A DNA stretch of 64,000 nucleotides from Campylorhamphus procurvoides (GCA_013396655.1 WBMV01008586.1:248001-312000), one strand, 5' to 3'. Shown: positions 1 to 12,850, counted from the stretch's first letter. Translations and numbers: made by a program. Notes: generated from the letters alone by a model not told the origin.

Positions 1-231
1 GATTCCTTCAATTAGCTATTCTTGCCCAATAACTTTTAGTGCTTTGTTGCTAATAACTAATGAAGAACAGGTAACAAAAGCCACAACAGCATCTTATACT
101 CATTAAGAATTGGATCAAGCTAGCCTGCACATCACATGAAGCATGCCATCACATAGAGAAAGCAAGAAGTGTCTGGGGCAGCATACACTATTAATTAGAG
201 CTGAAGCTGGACTTCTGTTGTGGCAATCATG

Positions 232-261
232 ACTTTCATGTTCTATTACTTTCATGTTCTA
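232..261 (+). repeat. Small tandem duplication, 16-base period
   Basis: ACTTTCATGTTCTA occurs at 232-245 and again at 248-261, separated by TT. A recent-looking local duplication. Confidence 0.85.
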
Positions 262-2443
262 AATATACTATGCATGACTGAAAGTTTTATGATTTATGTA
301 TGTAAGCGAGTGGACATTAGACACATTTCATGAGGGGCTGCTAGCTTAAATTCTCACTAAATGAAGGGAGATGTTCAGCAAGAGTATGGTAGCCACATAA
401 AGCCCTTCCACTTGAGAGTGAATGTCCGTGGAGGGCAGCAGTCACTTACAGGAGCTAGAACTCTGTAGGTGAAGCTGGCATCTTCCATGCCCCAAATATC
501 CCACAATTTCTGGATACTTTGTTTCCACTTTGTATTTCTCAAGAAGAATGGTGCCCCTGGTGTAGGAGGAGCAGCATCCCATGCCCTTCCTTGTATCTGT
601 ACTTTGGCTGGTATGGCAATCTATGCCTTTAAAGATTTTCTGTCAGCTCCTAGCATTCACTACAGAAATCCTCTTCAGCCATTTTATGCTTGCACTGTTT
701 GAGAATTGTCAGAGTGCAGTAACAAGATGGATCTGATTTGGGGAACTAATTAACTCTGTCTTCTGGATGTAATGAATTTAAGTATAATCAAGATGAATTT
801 GTTCTTTTGGACTAGTGATAACAAGGTAGGCAACAAAGTTGTTATTACAATTCTTTCCCACTGTTTGGATCCTCCAGTTTAAAAGTGGAAGAAGAAGAAA
901 GCTAAATGTGAGACTTTGCTATTTCCTCTCTTAGCATGAATGGGTGCAGAAACTTGGCAATGCATAGTTGGAGGAAAGGGTTAGACAATGCTCTTCTGTC
1001 AGGAGCTCCAGCACAGATCAATAGGTTAATATGGTGCATGGAGTCATGCTTGAATTGCTAAAATTTTCATGTGGGTTCTTCAAGCCGAATACTTGTATCA
1101 TGTGCCAAAGCAGAAGGGAAATGCAAACACAGATAAATACTGCATTTTACATGTGGGCCAGTCACCAGCAGCTGAAGGGCAGTAACTTCCTAACCTTCTG
1201 GAGCATGATCCTAGTAGTATCAATTCTGTCTTGAGGTAGTTTCAAGTAAAGGTAATCACAAGCAAAACTCTCTAGGGCAGATTGCTTGCATCCTTTTAGT
1301 TGTCATAGAATTGACACTGTAATTTGTCATTTTGCTATAAAATCACGCTAATGATCTAAGAAAGTTGGATATTTTTATTCTTGTAATTGAAACTATTATT
1401 TTATGGAATGGGATTGATAGGATATTTCTCCATGTAGTTCATTTTCTTTTTACATGGGTGCGGACTCTCTGTCCCAATGCAGTGAACTCATCTATGAATC
1501 ATCTGCTCTGCAAATCCATCAAGAGAGACATGGTTCAAAGAAATCATCCTCATGTCATCAGCAGGGGCAGAAAATGCTTGGGTTCTCATGAAATGATAAT
1601 GACAATGTTAGGCTTGAAATTTTTTGTATTAGCAAAATCAAGCAATTGAGAGATCAGACAAGTAATTATTCTTTCTCAGACCTATCCTCCTCAAATGAAA
1701 CTATAAGTGTTGTGAATGGACTTCAGACACCCCAAGGCTTTAATGGAAATGCTTAATACATATAAACATGAAAAAAGACATTAATGAGCTTATAACACTT
1801 TGTGAAATCTATCTTTTGCCCAATCTGTAAAGACTTTTTAAAATAATTTTGTTTTCTTTGTTGCTTTGAGGTCTCTATTTTCATTCCTGTGATCCTGGCT
1901 TGACTAGTTTCTGAAATTACCAGCGTTTTCCAGGGCTATAATCTACTTTGACTAAAGAAAGCCTGAAGATGTCTAATGTTCCAGGGAACATGTGTTTTGA
2001 ATTGTAGAACAATGATACAATTTTGTTTGCACTCATTAATAATGAATCTATTTCTGACCACAAGTAAAGATTGTCTAAATTAGTCTCCTGATTCAGTAAT
2101 TGATCTGAAGCGTATGCTGTGTCAGAGCTATCAGTATACTGATGACTCCATGCATCTCAGAGAGCTACAGCAGTGTTTATGAAGGACATTATAAAAAAAT
2201 ATAAAGGGAGTTAGAAATGAGCTTTGTGGATTATCTTCAGTTAATGGCATGGCAAATGTCATTTTATGGACCTAATTCACTGAACATTAATAATGCTACA
2301 GTTGAGGTAAATCATTTTAATGGCAAGATTTATGTGCATAACGCTGGCACTAATTTACCAATGGAATTTACAAAATCCATTTAGCTCTTCTAAAGAGGCA
2401 CTAAATGGATGTTATGACTTGGTTTTAAACTGCCACTATCATG

Positions 2444-2464
2444 AGAGCAGGGCAGCCCTGCTCT
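2444..2464. repeat. Perfect 21-base GC-rich palindrome with a single central base
   Basis: Arms AGAGCAGGGC (2444-2453) and GCCCTGCTCT (2455-2464) pair perfectly around a single A at 2454. The central A means an RNA hairpin would need to open one or two pairs. As DNA it is an odd-length palindrome. Confidence 0.9.
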
Positions 2465-3279
2465 TTTTCCCTTGTGTTTGGGTGTAGTGAAAGCTAGTAG
2501 ATGAGTTCAGCAATAGCACTTTGGTGAGTCAGAGAATAGTGCTGAGTGTTCAACCCACTTTCTTGTGTGTGTGTCTTCAACAAAGAGCAACTGATTAAAG
2601 TTATGCCAAAGCAATAGTGGGAAGAGGTGCTTGGGGACTGTACCTCCTACACAATGTTCTCCCTGTATTAAACACTTTTACCTTCAGATAGCTAAACTGA
2701 TGTGAACTTTTGTCTCTTTCAGGAGTTGCAGAATGCTATTGGGAGAACCCAATGCAGGGGGTGAGGAAACCCCAATGCCTTTTTCCCTTTCACTTGTGAA
2801 ATTATTATCTGCAATTATTAAATACAGAGTAAGCTACAGAATCTGTGGTGTGAAGATATTCAGGATGACTGGAGGTCCTTTCTCTTCCCAAGAGATAATC
2901 AGGAACTCTCATGACAGATAAGATCCACTGAGCCAGCAAGACTTTAATTAACAGGGGAAGTTCCCAGGCAGTGTGTCCATGAACAGTAATACTGCAAAAC
3001 CTGGCTCCATCGAGAGGACAGAGGTGTTTCCTGCTTTTCCAGGAACAAATGGCGAAGCCAGATTCTTTTAGTCTTGGTTTTCAAAATTCACAATCACTTA
3101 CTGTAAAAAACTTGTTTGACCTCAAGGTAAAATGAATAACATTTTGACTAACCTATAAACTAGTCAAGCTGGAAAAGAAAGAAAATAAAAAAGAAATAAA
3201 GAAATACAATGTTGTTTCTGTTTTTAAATACCTAGAAATTACTTAGACACTGTCATAGCAGGGAACCACATAAATAGAA

Positions 3280-3375
3280 GATAGATAGGTAGAAAGATAG
3301 ATTGATAGATAGATGATAGATAGATAGATAGATAGATAGATAGACAGACAGATAGATAGATAGATAGATAGATAG
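3280..3375 (+). repeat. GATA tetranucleotide microsatellite
   Basis: About 96 bases of GATA units with scattered variants: GGTA, GATT, a GATGATA phase shift, and two GACA units near 3343-3350. The longest pure run is at about 3314-3342. It is likely polymorphic in length. Confidence 0.97.
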
Positions 3376-6300
3376 CCAACCAATGGAAGAAAAATGAGTA
3401 AACATTGCAGTGTTTGCTAATCAGGTCTAGTACGAACATACAAGCTGATCAAATAGTGCATAATTCTCAACTTAAAAATTATTGCATAGAGCATTTGATT
3501 ATTCATGGAAAGTTATGGGCTTGGCTGAGTGTGAGATTTTATGCACGTCTGCTGAAACTGGTTGTTTATTATGTGACATTCTTTAATGGTAAAATGAAAA
3601 ACAGCACAGTTCTGTGTCAGGACACGAGAGGGTCATAGGGGGAATGAATATTTATGAAGCAAAATAAATATAAAGATGGAACTTCCCTCTCCTTTTCCCA
3701 TCCCCCGCTTCTGGTTTTTGTACTATAAAAAGTCCATGACATGTAATATACATTGGCTTATATACACCCTGGGACAGCTCATGTCTGCGTTTAGCTCTGA
3801 TTACGGTATGATGTTGTAGGTACCCTCTTTGAGAAGTGGGTGCTGTTGAAGGTGTAATTTGCCCTTTATTGCTTTTAGAAGATTCATGTACTCCTAAAAT
3901 GCTACAATAAACCAGTTTTGCAGAGCTATAGTTCTATTTATCCATCTATTTTAAGGAAATATAGATACCTCTTCTCATTCAAAGCTCTTACCATAGGATT
4001 TCCCTCTGTTCCATATTGTGATCTGTAATGTCCTTACTCTCAGGAAGAAGAGGTTTTTCTTCTCATTTTACAAGTGAGGACCAAAGAAGGAGGCAACTAA
4101 GGTTTTCAGAACCAGACTGAGATAGAATGAGAAATGAAAGAGATATGGCTTACATTCTTAGCCTTTGCATAAAGCACCAAAATGAATTTTGTCTTTCTAA
4201 TGTTCTCTAATGTCCATTCTTGGTGCTCCTCATCCACCTGCCAGCATAGGTGGTACTTAACATCTTCTCTCAGTTTGTCAGGCTGTAATTTCAGTTGATT
4301 TTATGCCATCTGTAATTTTAGACACATAACTGAAGTGCTTAAGATAGCTTAGTGCACTGAGATCCCCTCCATGGAAAAGGGAGAGAAACTCGTACAGAAA
4401 ATGTTTCAGCCCTCCTAAGTTTTGATTTAACTATGGGCATGACAATCTCCTTTTCATGAGAGGGAGGTCCACAGTGAGGAGCTTCCAGGGCAGGGACTTC
4501 CATTAGGTGACTAAAGTTGGGTGGGGTGCATGTAAGTGGAGTTTCTCAATAGTAATACAAAACCTTGATGTCCTGCAGAGCCTGATAGGATCATGATGCA
4601 TTATAGCAGTAATTATCAAGGAGAACTGTTCTAAGGACATGTGGGTAAAGTAAAAGAAGGGAGACTGCTAGCACTTATCTTTGCTCATTCATTCAGCATG
4701 TGTTGTGCAATTTCGCCAGAAACACCTCTTTCCAACAAGAAGTCTGCTTTTCAGTGCTGAACATAGTTGCCAACTTATCAAATAACAAGGTGCTTTTTGT
4801 AGTGTGCACAAATGAAGATGCAAACCCCACATTCCTTGTAAATACATTCTCAGAGAAAAAAGAAACCAGAGTTCTGGATGAGACATGACACATGAAAGCA
4901 CTCAGTCTGACTCATATTACCACTAACTCATCATCACCTTTCCCAATAAAACCAAGCTGCTTAAAAAGTTGTGTTGAATATCTTTTTTTTTCCCAGGGAG
5001 GAGCAATATTTCAGGTGACAGAGACAGGACACATTAGACAGTAAAGAATTCAATATAGATGAAATACTGTGGTTTTGCTCTAGATTTTTCACTGCAATTT
5101 TTTTCCTTCTGAATTCTTTATGGGCTGTGTTCTATAGAGGAAAAAAATGGCCCAAACAAAACAAGCTTTAAGAAGCAAAGTGAATTTCAAAGACAACCTG
5201 AAATTCAAACAACTGGGAGGAAGCGTATCCCTCCTTTGAACTCTGGAGGTTAGTATGAACTGGCAATACTTTCAGACCATTCCTCACAATTAAGTACAGC
5301 AGTGATGAAGGCTCAGAGAGAGATCAGTGATGTGACCTGGAAAAGATTGAACCCATAATTGAGCAAGCAAGAGTTAATGCTTTCTGAACATGGGACTTTC
5401 ACAGGGATCAAAAGAATTTCTTCAACAGTCTGTTTATTTACTAGCAAAGGTACTTGTATTTATTGTGCTACTGAGAACAAGGAACCAGTGCTGGTACCAG
5501 TGTTGGTTGTTTTGTTTCCAAAACTCTGCTATCATCATCAATAGCTGAGACAAGTTCCTCGGCAGAAACAAAAAATGAGTTTGCCTGCTTGTCCACAGCT
5601 GGATGAGTTGAAGCAAGAGTATTATGGTGCAACTTTTTTCTTCTTGTCTCTGACTCTCTCCCACAGAAGGAAGAGAGGAACTCACTTGAACTGCCCATTT
5701 CCTTCATTGTCCTAACTTCCTCAGAAGGAGCACCAGGAATCCTCCATTGAGGTGTTGCAGTACAAGATCTCAGTTTGTGTGATCTTCCTAGGGGAAATTA
5801 TAGCTGAGAACTTTCAAAAGGCAAGGTAGTTTAGTTATTTCACATAGATGAGTTTTATTGTCAGGAGATGGGATTATAATAGAAAATTTTGTTTCCATTT
5901 TATATATTCTGCATTATTTTGCTTCTTGGCATTGAGCAGGGATAATACATACTTGGCTCTGTTTCCTACTGCAGTTTACAGAAAATTGATTATTTTCTGA
6001 TCGAAAACTGAGAGGACACAACTTCCATCTGGTTCTGTGTTTGGATGCTTGCAAGCAAAGGGTGTCAGGCACAGAGACACACAGACTTAAATCTCTAATC
6101 CAAGAAACCACTAAAGGACAATTTTTTTTTTTAACATAGGAATAAATGTGTTGAAATTAAGAGCTTTACTGGATGGGGTCACAGCTCATCATCTTGTTTT
6201 GAACCAACAAAAGGGAGGTGCTTAGTGATGCATACACTCACTACAGAAGCATCAGTCAGCCAGAGCCTCCTGGTGAATCTTGCTCATTGTTTTACATGCT

Positions 6301-8402
6301 ATTTATATATTTCAAAGTGTAAGGAATGGAAAGATCATAAAATTATGGTGAGTGTTCATAGAATTTTGGGAAACAAAATAAATAGTCACAGACCCTCAGT
6401 TAAAAGAATAATATTAAAAAAATCCACAATTTTTCTCCAGCAAGAGATGTATTCCCATGATGTACATTCTTAGTATAGTTCATATCACATAAAATGAATT
6501 AACAAGAGAAAAAGCCACAACAGGAACAGAAAAAAAAAAAAAGGAAAAAGAGGAATGACTCATTCTCTAGCAAAGAACAACCTTAAGAAAAATTAGTATC
6601 TGCAGGACCTGTCTGCAGAGCCTCTGCTACTGCTTAGATAAAATAAACAAAGATTTTAGCTTTTAAAATAAAATAATTTTTTTACTAAAGAAAAATATTC
6701 TCAGAAACTACCCATGACTTATTAGGGTTTATTGAGAGACAACAATTAATACTTGAGGTATGTGACAAGGCAAAAATTTCTCTTACAACTCACACTTGTC
6801 CTGCATACCTACCATTTCCAGTTTATTGACCTCACTCTAAGCAACTCACTGAGCTCTATATGTCTCCAGTATTTGAAATGAGCTTCAGGGTGCCATCCAA
6901 CATAGAGGCCAGTCTGACATAGCAGCTGCATGACCATAAGCATGTCTTGGTCTGTGGGGGGGTATTTTGTCATTTTCCTGCCCATTCTAGGACATTCCAC
7001 ACAACAGCTGAGCACCTCTGTGTTAAATCAGCTAGAACTCATGAAGTTCACCTCATTTGTCACCGGATCTTCTTCAGTTGTGGAAGGAGTTATATTTTAT
7101 TTATTTGTGCTTTGTTTCTTTGAGTTTCCCTTTCAAGGACCTCTTGATTCAGAGGGTCCTAGTGACTCTTGGAGATCCCTGTGGTGGTAAGTTACTATCA
7201 GGGCAATTAGTGGTGTTTTTTTAGAGGCTTACCATGTTCCCTGTAGTGTAACTGAATAGCTATGTGAGCCAGTCCCTGTTAGTAGTCATTGGCAAAGTAT
7301 TGCCTTTTTTTTTTAGCCCTTTTTCACTCCCCTTTTGGCAGCATTTCTTTTTAGAATAAAAGAGAAGACCCTGTGTTGCTGTTCTTTCTGTAAGTATAGT
7401 TGTATGCTAGACCATAACAAGATGAAAGCAGAGCCTGTGAAGAGGTTCTTAGTGGTCTCTGGCACCTCCCCATGCTGAGAAAATCTGCATCACTAAATTT
7501 CTTTGCTTTTTGACAAGGTAGAGTGGGATCAAATCTCCAGATCACTAGTTGTGAGCAATGATGGAAACCTCCTGCGTAGCTTGGTGCTCACCACAAAACT
7601 AGCCTTTTAGCAAAGCAGTCAAGTAACAATGGGCATAAAGAATAAAACTTCCTAGAATCAATGGGAACAACCTACCAAGGCAAAGAAATTGTATTCAGGT
7701 GAAGGTGATGACTAATTTTGACCTCAGTCAATATAGTGATTTTCATATATTTGGCCACTAGGATCTTTTTTTATTATGTGTTCTGTAATGTTCAGGAGTC
7801 CGTGTGAGGAAAAGAATCATCTAGTAAGGACATTCCAGAGAAAGTGGGAACGAGCTCATTCCTAAGTGCTTCAAACAGTCTCTAATACATAACATGGAAG
7901 TCATTATTTTGGATATTTGCAGAGGGAACGTATTTATAATGTATCATAGACACCTTTGGTCTCTGAGAAAACAAATAATGTGAAGGGCGAGAACACATGA
8001 TACAACCTCAGTTCCAGCCCTGTTCTGTTTCCATACTTTTGTGCCTCTGTGGGATACTTATGTTGCAGTCTTGAATATGTTAAGTGTTATGCATGAAGTC
8101 ACATGACTTGAACTCTGGGGCAGACATAGATTAATTGATTTCTAATGGAAAAATGCATGCCTGATGCTATTCTCATCTCAACGCATCCTTTCCTGTCTAG
8201 TGAGTAATAATCTTTTATCTGTCTGAAAGTTAAATCTGCAGCATTATTTACCCTTGTTGATACAAACTGTGCAAATATAATCCTTTCTTTTCACCTGCAT
8301 CATGGGGTAATATCTCCAATCCATTTGGTTTCAGTGCACAACTTCTAATTTTCAAAATCAGACATGTTCTGTGTTGCTGCTGTTGCATTTTCTACTAGGA
8401 TA
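3376..8402. other. Unique non-coding sequence
   Basis: No supported gene. It holds the tentative MIR relic near 4.1 kb and A-runs near 6528-6542. Open frames are all short and have no protein-like composition. Confidence 0.5.
4050..4180 (-). mobile_element. Possible MIR-type SINE relic, minus strand
   Basis: TTCTCATTTTACAAGTGAGG at 4060-4080 resembles the reversed MIR segment (ctcattttacagatgaggaaactgag). It is followed by weaker similarity to CTTAGCCTTTGC. Too diverged for more than a tentative call. Confidence 0.35.
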
Positions 8403-8705
8403 TGTACCAGAGGTACATACGTCTAGCTTGCCGCGTTCCGAAGGGGGGAAGGAAACGTCCGAGCCGATGTGGGTTGCAAGCTAGAACTAATTTATTCATG
8501 GAGCAGGGGACAGGTATACGTTCCAGGGAGAAGCTTGGAAGGTGGGAGGAGTTAGGGGGTGGAACACGGCAAAGAGGGGAAGGGTTTACAGGGAGTGAGG
8601 GGTTGACAATGATGACAATGGGATTAGCACATCAGCCAGACAGTAAAAGATCAGGGAATACACAATCAATAGGAAACCAATAACTATAACCACCACCCAA
8701 AAAGC
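8403..8705 (-). mobile_element. Probable old LTR / endogenous retrovirus fragment, minus strand
   Basis: This GC- and CpG-bearing block differs sharply from its AT-rich surroundings. On the minus strand an AATAAA (8496-8491) is followed within 7 bases by a stem built from TAGCTTGC-type arms (8484-8476 pairing with 8431-8423). The block then ends with a TGTACC/GGTACA inverted pair at 8403-8417, giving a terminal CA like an LTR end. Higher up, minus-strand codons 8705-8586 give a strongly hydrophobic run of about 20 residues, then a short polar tail and a stop, as in a retroviral envelope membrane anchor. No primer-binding site, polypurine tract or target duplication could be fixed, so the class and the far boundary stay open. 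It is plainly non-functional: only a short fragment with an in-frame stop just upstream of the hydrophobic run. Confidence 0.4.
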
Positions 8706-9060
8706 ATACAGAGGAATAGCTATCTATCTAATACAATAAATCACTAACTATACTACAAAACAACTTTTAAAACATGAGCTTCTGAGTTCTGAGGTAGTTT
8801 TCAGTTTCTGGTGTTGTTCTAATAGTAAATTAGAATAATCTAAATAATAAATGGTTAGCTTCATCCACTCTAGGAAAGGGTCACTCTGGCTATTTTTACA
8901 GTCACTCAGGCATGGTACCCCCACACTAGCTAGTAAACAGAATAAGTATCTTAGGTTTGTCAGGAACTGACTAGACAGACTGACTAGAGTATAGTGTGTG
9001 TCTGTTTAGGGAGCTGGTAGTGAGTGTGCCACATGATCTGCCATCAACTTACCCCCCTGA
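8706..9060. other. Unassigned sequence next to the LTR-like block
   Basis: A/C-rich at first (8690-8760), then mixed. It contains a 13-base-period direct repeat ACTGACTAGA at 8966-8975 and 8979-8988. It may be part of the same retroviral fragment or ordinary flank; I could not find the boundary. Confidence 0.3.
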
Positions 9061-12012
9061 GGCTGCGCATCTTCTGCCTCCCTCACAAGGCCATTTATAA
9101 GTGGGCTTAGTCCATCTCAGGGCTTTTCTCAAACCCTTCCCAGAACATTTAAGAATCTTGTATCGGGTGTATTGCTATTCTTACCCTTCAGTGTATGGCT
9201 GGCCAGACTGGACTGAGTTGCAGTGGGATAATGTTTTGATCCAGTATACAGTGTTTCATTGATGTACTTTCATCATGGTGTGGATTTGACAGGTCCTGAC
9301 TTTGTCCTGCTGGGCCACTTCTCACAGCTGTAACAAGTTGTATATCAAATAAACATATCTTCGCTTTGCTTTTCAGTTTAATTTTGGTCTGTTACTGCTT
9401 TTTGGTCTGTTTAGACAATCAGCTCTTCAGTGCAGGAGCCTGCTGTTCTAACACATCTGTATAATATAGTCTCTGTCAGTCAAAACAACAAATGAAAAGT
9501 GTCTCACTTTTGATTGTATTCACAGAGCCTGTTCTGGTCTGGGAGTAGACACAGTGCATCTGAGTCACTTGTACTGAGATGTGTGCATGCAATTCTTGAA
9601 GGTTAGGCCAAATCCCCCTGAAGTATGCCTGGTAAAAATGCTGCTTCTTTGGCAATGACTAGAAGAATATGTGGTTTTGGTCTCTCTACTGCTTGTTCTC
9701 ATTATGCAGATCTGCCTGTCAGCAATCTCTACTCCATCTTTGGTGGTAAAAGCACTAATAGTCAGACTTCACTTCCTGAGGATGGCTTGCGATTCTAGAG
9801 AAACTAAAATGAGTTTTTATTTCTAAGAAAATTGGGACTTTGTTTCTTGAAAAGGTGTGGTCATGGTATGTAGCTCTGGAGAAAGGGATAAGTTTGAAGA
9901 AGCAATATGATTTCAAAAAATATTTACCATATAGGATGAACAGGAAGTACCTTGTAGGATTAAAAGGGATTACCCTGCCTTTCACTGAATCCCTTCCAAC
10001 CTGAATTAGTTTGCCTGTACCTATGTGAAAGGGTACAAGTCCTGGAGTGGTGTATGCTTCTTCTCCCACTTCCATTATATGGGGTATAATCCCAGTCCTG
10101 AAGCTCTTACTTTTCTTGTGAAAGATGTTACAATCTTTTTAATAGCTAGAGTTCAAAAGATGCTTCTGCCCCTCTGACATATCAGTAATTGCTCTATCGC
10201 ACTTACAGAGATGTCAAGCGCAGTCCAGAGGCAGATCTAAAAAAAGTATTCTGCCATCACCATTCCCAGTAAATGCATAGATTTAATTTAAACTATCTTT
10301 AGAACACACATTTTGTTTCCCAATAAAGGATTCTTTTTGTGACCTCCTAATTAATAAGATTAAGGGAATTTAGCCCAGGAAACTGACAAAAGGCAGCATT
10401 CTAGGACCCTCACTGAATATTAATATCCATCTTGTAGCAAAAGCAGAACACTTGTTTGTGTATATTGGAGCCCCACTGGTTTAGGTCTTTACTAGGAAAA
10501 CAACAAAGAAGAGGGAAAAAAATAACAAATTACAGCTGAAACAAATCATCAGCATTGCTGTTTTCAAATTACTATATTTCTGGGGAATTTCAGTCAGTTA
10601 CATGAAAAAGAAGACACCAGTTTCAATGGAGCTTTGATAGTCAGGTTATGTTAATAATGGGAACTCATGTAAAATGCATAAGGTATACCTTACAGATGAA
10701 GAAGATTGCTAATAATTATTCTGTATGCTGAGAGTGTAGCTCTTTCTGAACTGATACATAAAGACTCCTTTACATCCCAGTCTAATTACTTATAGACAGT
10801 TGAGCACAAAATTACTTTCATCTGTTTGAACATGTGGAAGGAAAGAGATTAGAGAAGTACCTTTCAAAACAGCTGGTTGGCATGTTAAAGAAGAAAACCT
10901 ACTGGTTCTTCGGTTCTGACTGAAAAGTGCATTTCTTTATAATTAGACCTATTAAAGTAAATGTCATGCAGGGGGATTCTCAGAGGGGGTGACTGGGGTG
11001 CACAGCATGAAAAGTCAGTTGCTCTCTTATGGCTGCTCCAGAAACTGGAAGTTTTCAAAGCTGGGGAAAGATAGGACTAGGTGTTTTGACACCTTGTGTT
11101 TTTCCCTGGTCATTTTGGGATTTCTTTTGGTGCACTGGCTCCTGTGAAGTAGGAGAGGGAGTTCCTGAGATGACAAATGGCCTGTGAGCAGACGCTACTC
11201 TGACCCTTCTTGTTGCCTTTCTCTTGCTGTCCTTAAAGAAGAAGTCAGTGTGAGTAGGATGGAAAATAACCTCTTACACACGAAAAAACACATGGAGTGT
11301 CACAAAGGGGTTGTAGGCAGATGAGTGATTAATGTCAAACTTCTATTTGTTTGCTTTAGCTGATTTCAGGGCAGGTGTTGTAGAAAAGTAATGTGCATAC
11401 AAGGAAGTTAATCCTGTACTGACTGTAGAACATAGAAATGGAATAATGTGCATTTGTCGCAACACCAACAAGAAAAATCTCCACCTTCGGGTTCCTAATT
11501 TTGTCCAAAGCATTTTAGTGTGTCCTGGAATAATAGTAGCAAATTCTTAGGGGTGCTCTCATCCAGACTTCTCTGAGCATTTCCTGAAGCAGAGATGTAT
11601 TGTTGTACGCTTTGTGCTAAGAGTGAGCTCAAGATGACACAAGATGAAGGTGCTACCTCAGAGTTACACTCAAGAACTCCAGGCTGAGTATGAACACACT
11701 AGGCACCTCTCCTAATTTTTCAGGGACAGTTCAAAATAAACAGCCTCTGAAAGTCCTTGGTGGGGCGTGGGGGGGAGAGTGTGGAACTACACAGTGCTGT
11801 CCAGATCATCAGAAAGAGAATCAAGTACCTCATATAACGTCTCTATGTCTGAGCCATGAGATAACTTGCTGTCTCCTGTTTGGTCTCTGCACTCTGTGAG
11901 ATCATGCAGAGCATCTGAAATTGGGTTAGGTTGAAGTGGAAGCCTAGAATTTTCACTTCAAAACACTGTGGACATTGTTCTCCTTCACTCAGCACTCATT
12001 AAGACACATCTA
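9061..12012. other. Unique non-coding sequence
   Basis: No recognised repeat or gene. The longest open frame (minus strand, 9755-10075, 106 codons) has no recognisable domain and is probably chance. Confidence 0.5.
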
Positions 12013-12287
12013 GGTATTGTGTCCAGTTTTGGTCTCCCGGTACAGGAAAGCCAGGGACAGTGGACTGTTGGAACACTTTGAGAACAGGCTGGGAGAGCTG
12101 ATCTGAGTCAGCCTAGAGAATGGAAGGCCTTAAGGGTATCTAACAGCTCCCCCATTGCCTAAAAAGGCTCATTGTGAAGATGAGCAGGGCTTTTCAGAGC
12201 AGTGCATGGTGGGAGGAGAAGAGACAAAAAGCAGCAGTTGAAATGAGAGGTTCAGACTGGGTATAAGGAGAATTTTTTCCCCAACAA
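12013..12287 (+). mobile_element. CR1 LINE 3' UTR fragment, plus strand, diverged
   Basis: The segment reads ATTGTGTCCAGTTTTGGTCT, then TACAGGAAAGCCAGGGACA, GGCTGGGAGAGCTGATCTGA and finally GGGTATAAGGAGAATTTTTT. The order and spacing match the CR1 3' UTR (cf. tgtgtccagtttt, ctgagagagctg, gatataaggaagaaattttt) with many substitutions and small gaps. The 3' tail is missing. Confidence 0.75.
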
Positions 12288-12613
12288 TACCATCAGAAAG
12301 TGGTTTAGTTATTCTTCTGCTTTCTATTGTGTCTTCTATGAGCACAAATACTACCCCTAGAGCAATTAATGAGTGGTCAGTGTGTGACTTTTTGAACCTG
12401 ATGGGGAAGTTTTGTCAGACATAACTACTCTAGGAGCTCTTGGCTGACTGTGGATCTGCCTTAGAGAAAAAGCTGAAAATCCATACTGAATGGCCAACCC
12501 TAAGTACAACACCTTCTTCTAACACCTATCCTGATGATGCTTTGGGATAAGCTCCTTCTTTCAAAAGTCCAAGTAATGGTTAACTGGGCATAAGCTTCAG
12601 CATGTGTTCATGT

Positions 12614-12705
12614 AGAATAGAATCAGAGTCACAGAATCATAGAATCAAGGTTAGAAGAGATCTTCCCGATCATCCAGTCAAGTCATACACCTAGGATCAC
12701 ACTGT
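12614..12705 (-). mobile_element. CR1 LINE 3' tail, minus strand
   Basis: The plus strand shows AGAATCACAGAATCATAGAATC-type repeats at 12618-12646. These are the reverse of the CR1 terminal ATTCTATG motif. They are followed by GGTTAGAAGAGATCTTCCCG and GATCATCCAGTCAAGTCATA, the reverse of the CR1 3' end. A second similar start (TTAGAATCACAGAATAA at 12773-12789, then GACCTCCAACGGGTTG near 12808) may be part of the same element or a second tail. Confidence 0.7.
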
Positions 12706-12772
12706 GAGGAAAACCTGTTTTCCAGCCCTGAAATAGCACTCTACCTTTCATTATGCAAAAATGGTCCAGACT

Positions 12773-12850
12773 TTAGAATCACAGAATAATTTTTGTTCTT
12801 TTGTCCAGACCTCCAACGGGTTGTTCAGGTCATTGTCATGTCAAGTTTTG
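12773..12850 (-). mobile_element. Possible second CR1-like 3' tail, minus strand
   Basis: TAGAATCACAGAATAA at 12774-12789 followed by CCAGACCTCCAACGGGTTGT resembles the reversed CR1 end. The match is short and diverged. It could instead be a displaced continuation of the tail at 12614-12705. Confidence 0.4.

Larger units (their letters stand above)
1..3279. other. Unique non-coding sequence
   Basis: AT-rich sequence with no coherent reading frame and no repeat I recognise apart from the small duplication at 232-261 and the palindrome at 2444-2464. The stretch 2040-2430 has an enhancer-like texture (ATTA cores, balanced composition), but this is weak. Confidence 0.5.

Noticed and set aside
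3239..3439. Tyr/Ser/Ile-repeat open frame on the minus strand
   Set aside because: Translation of the GATA microsatellite.
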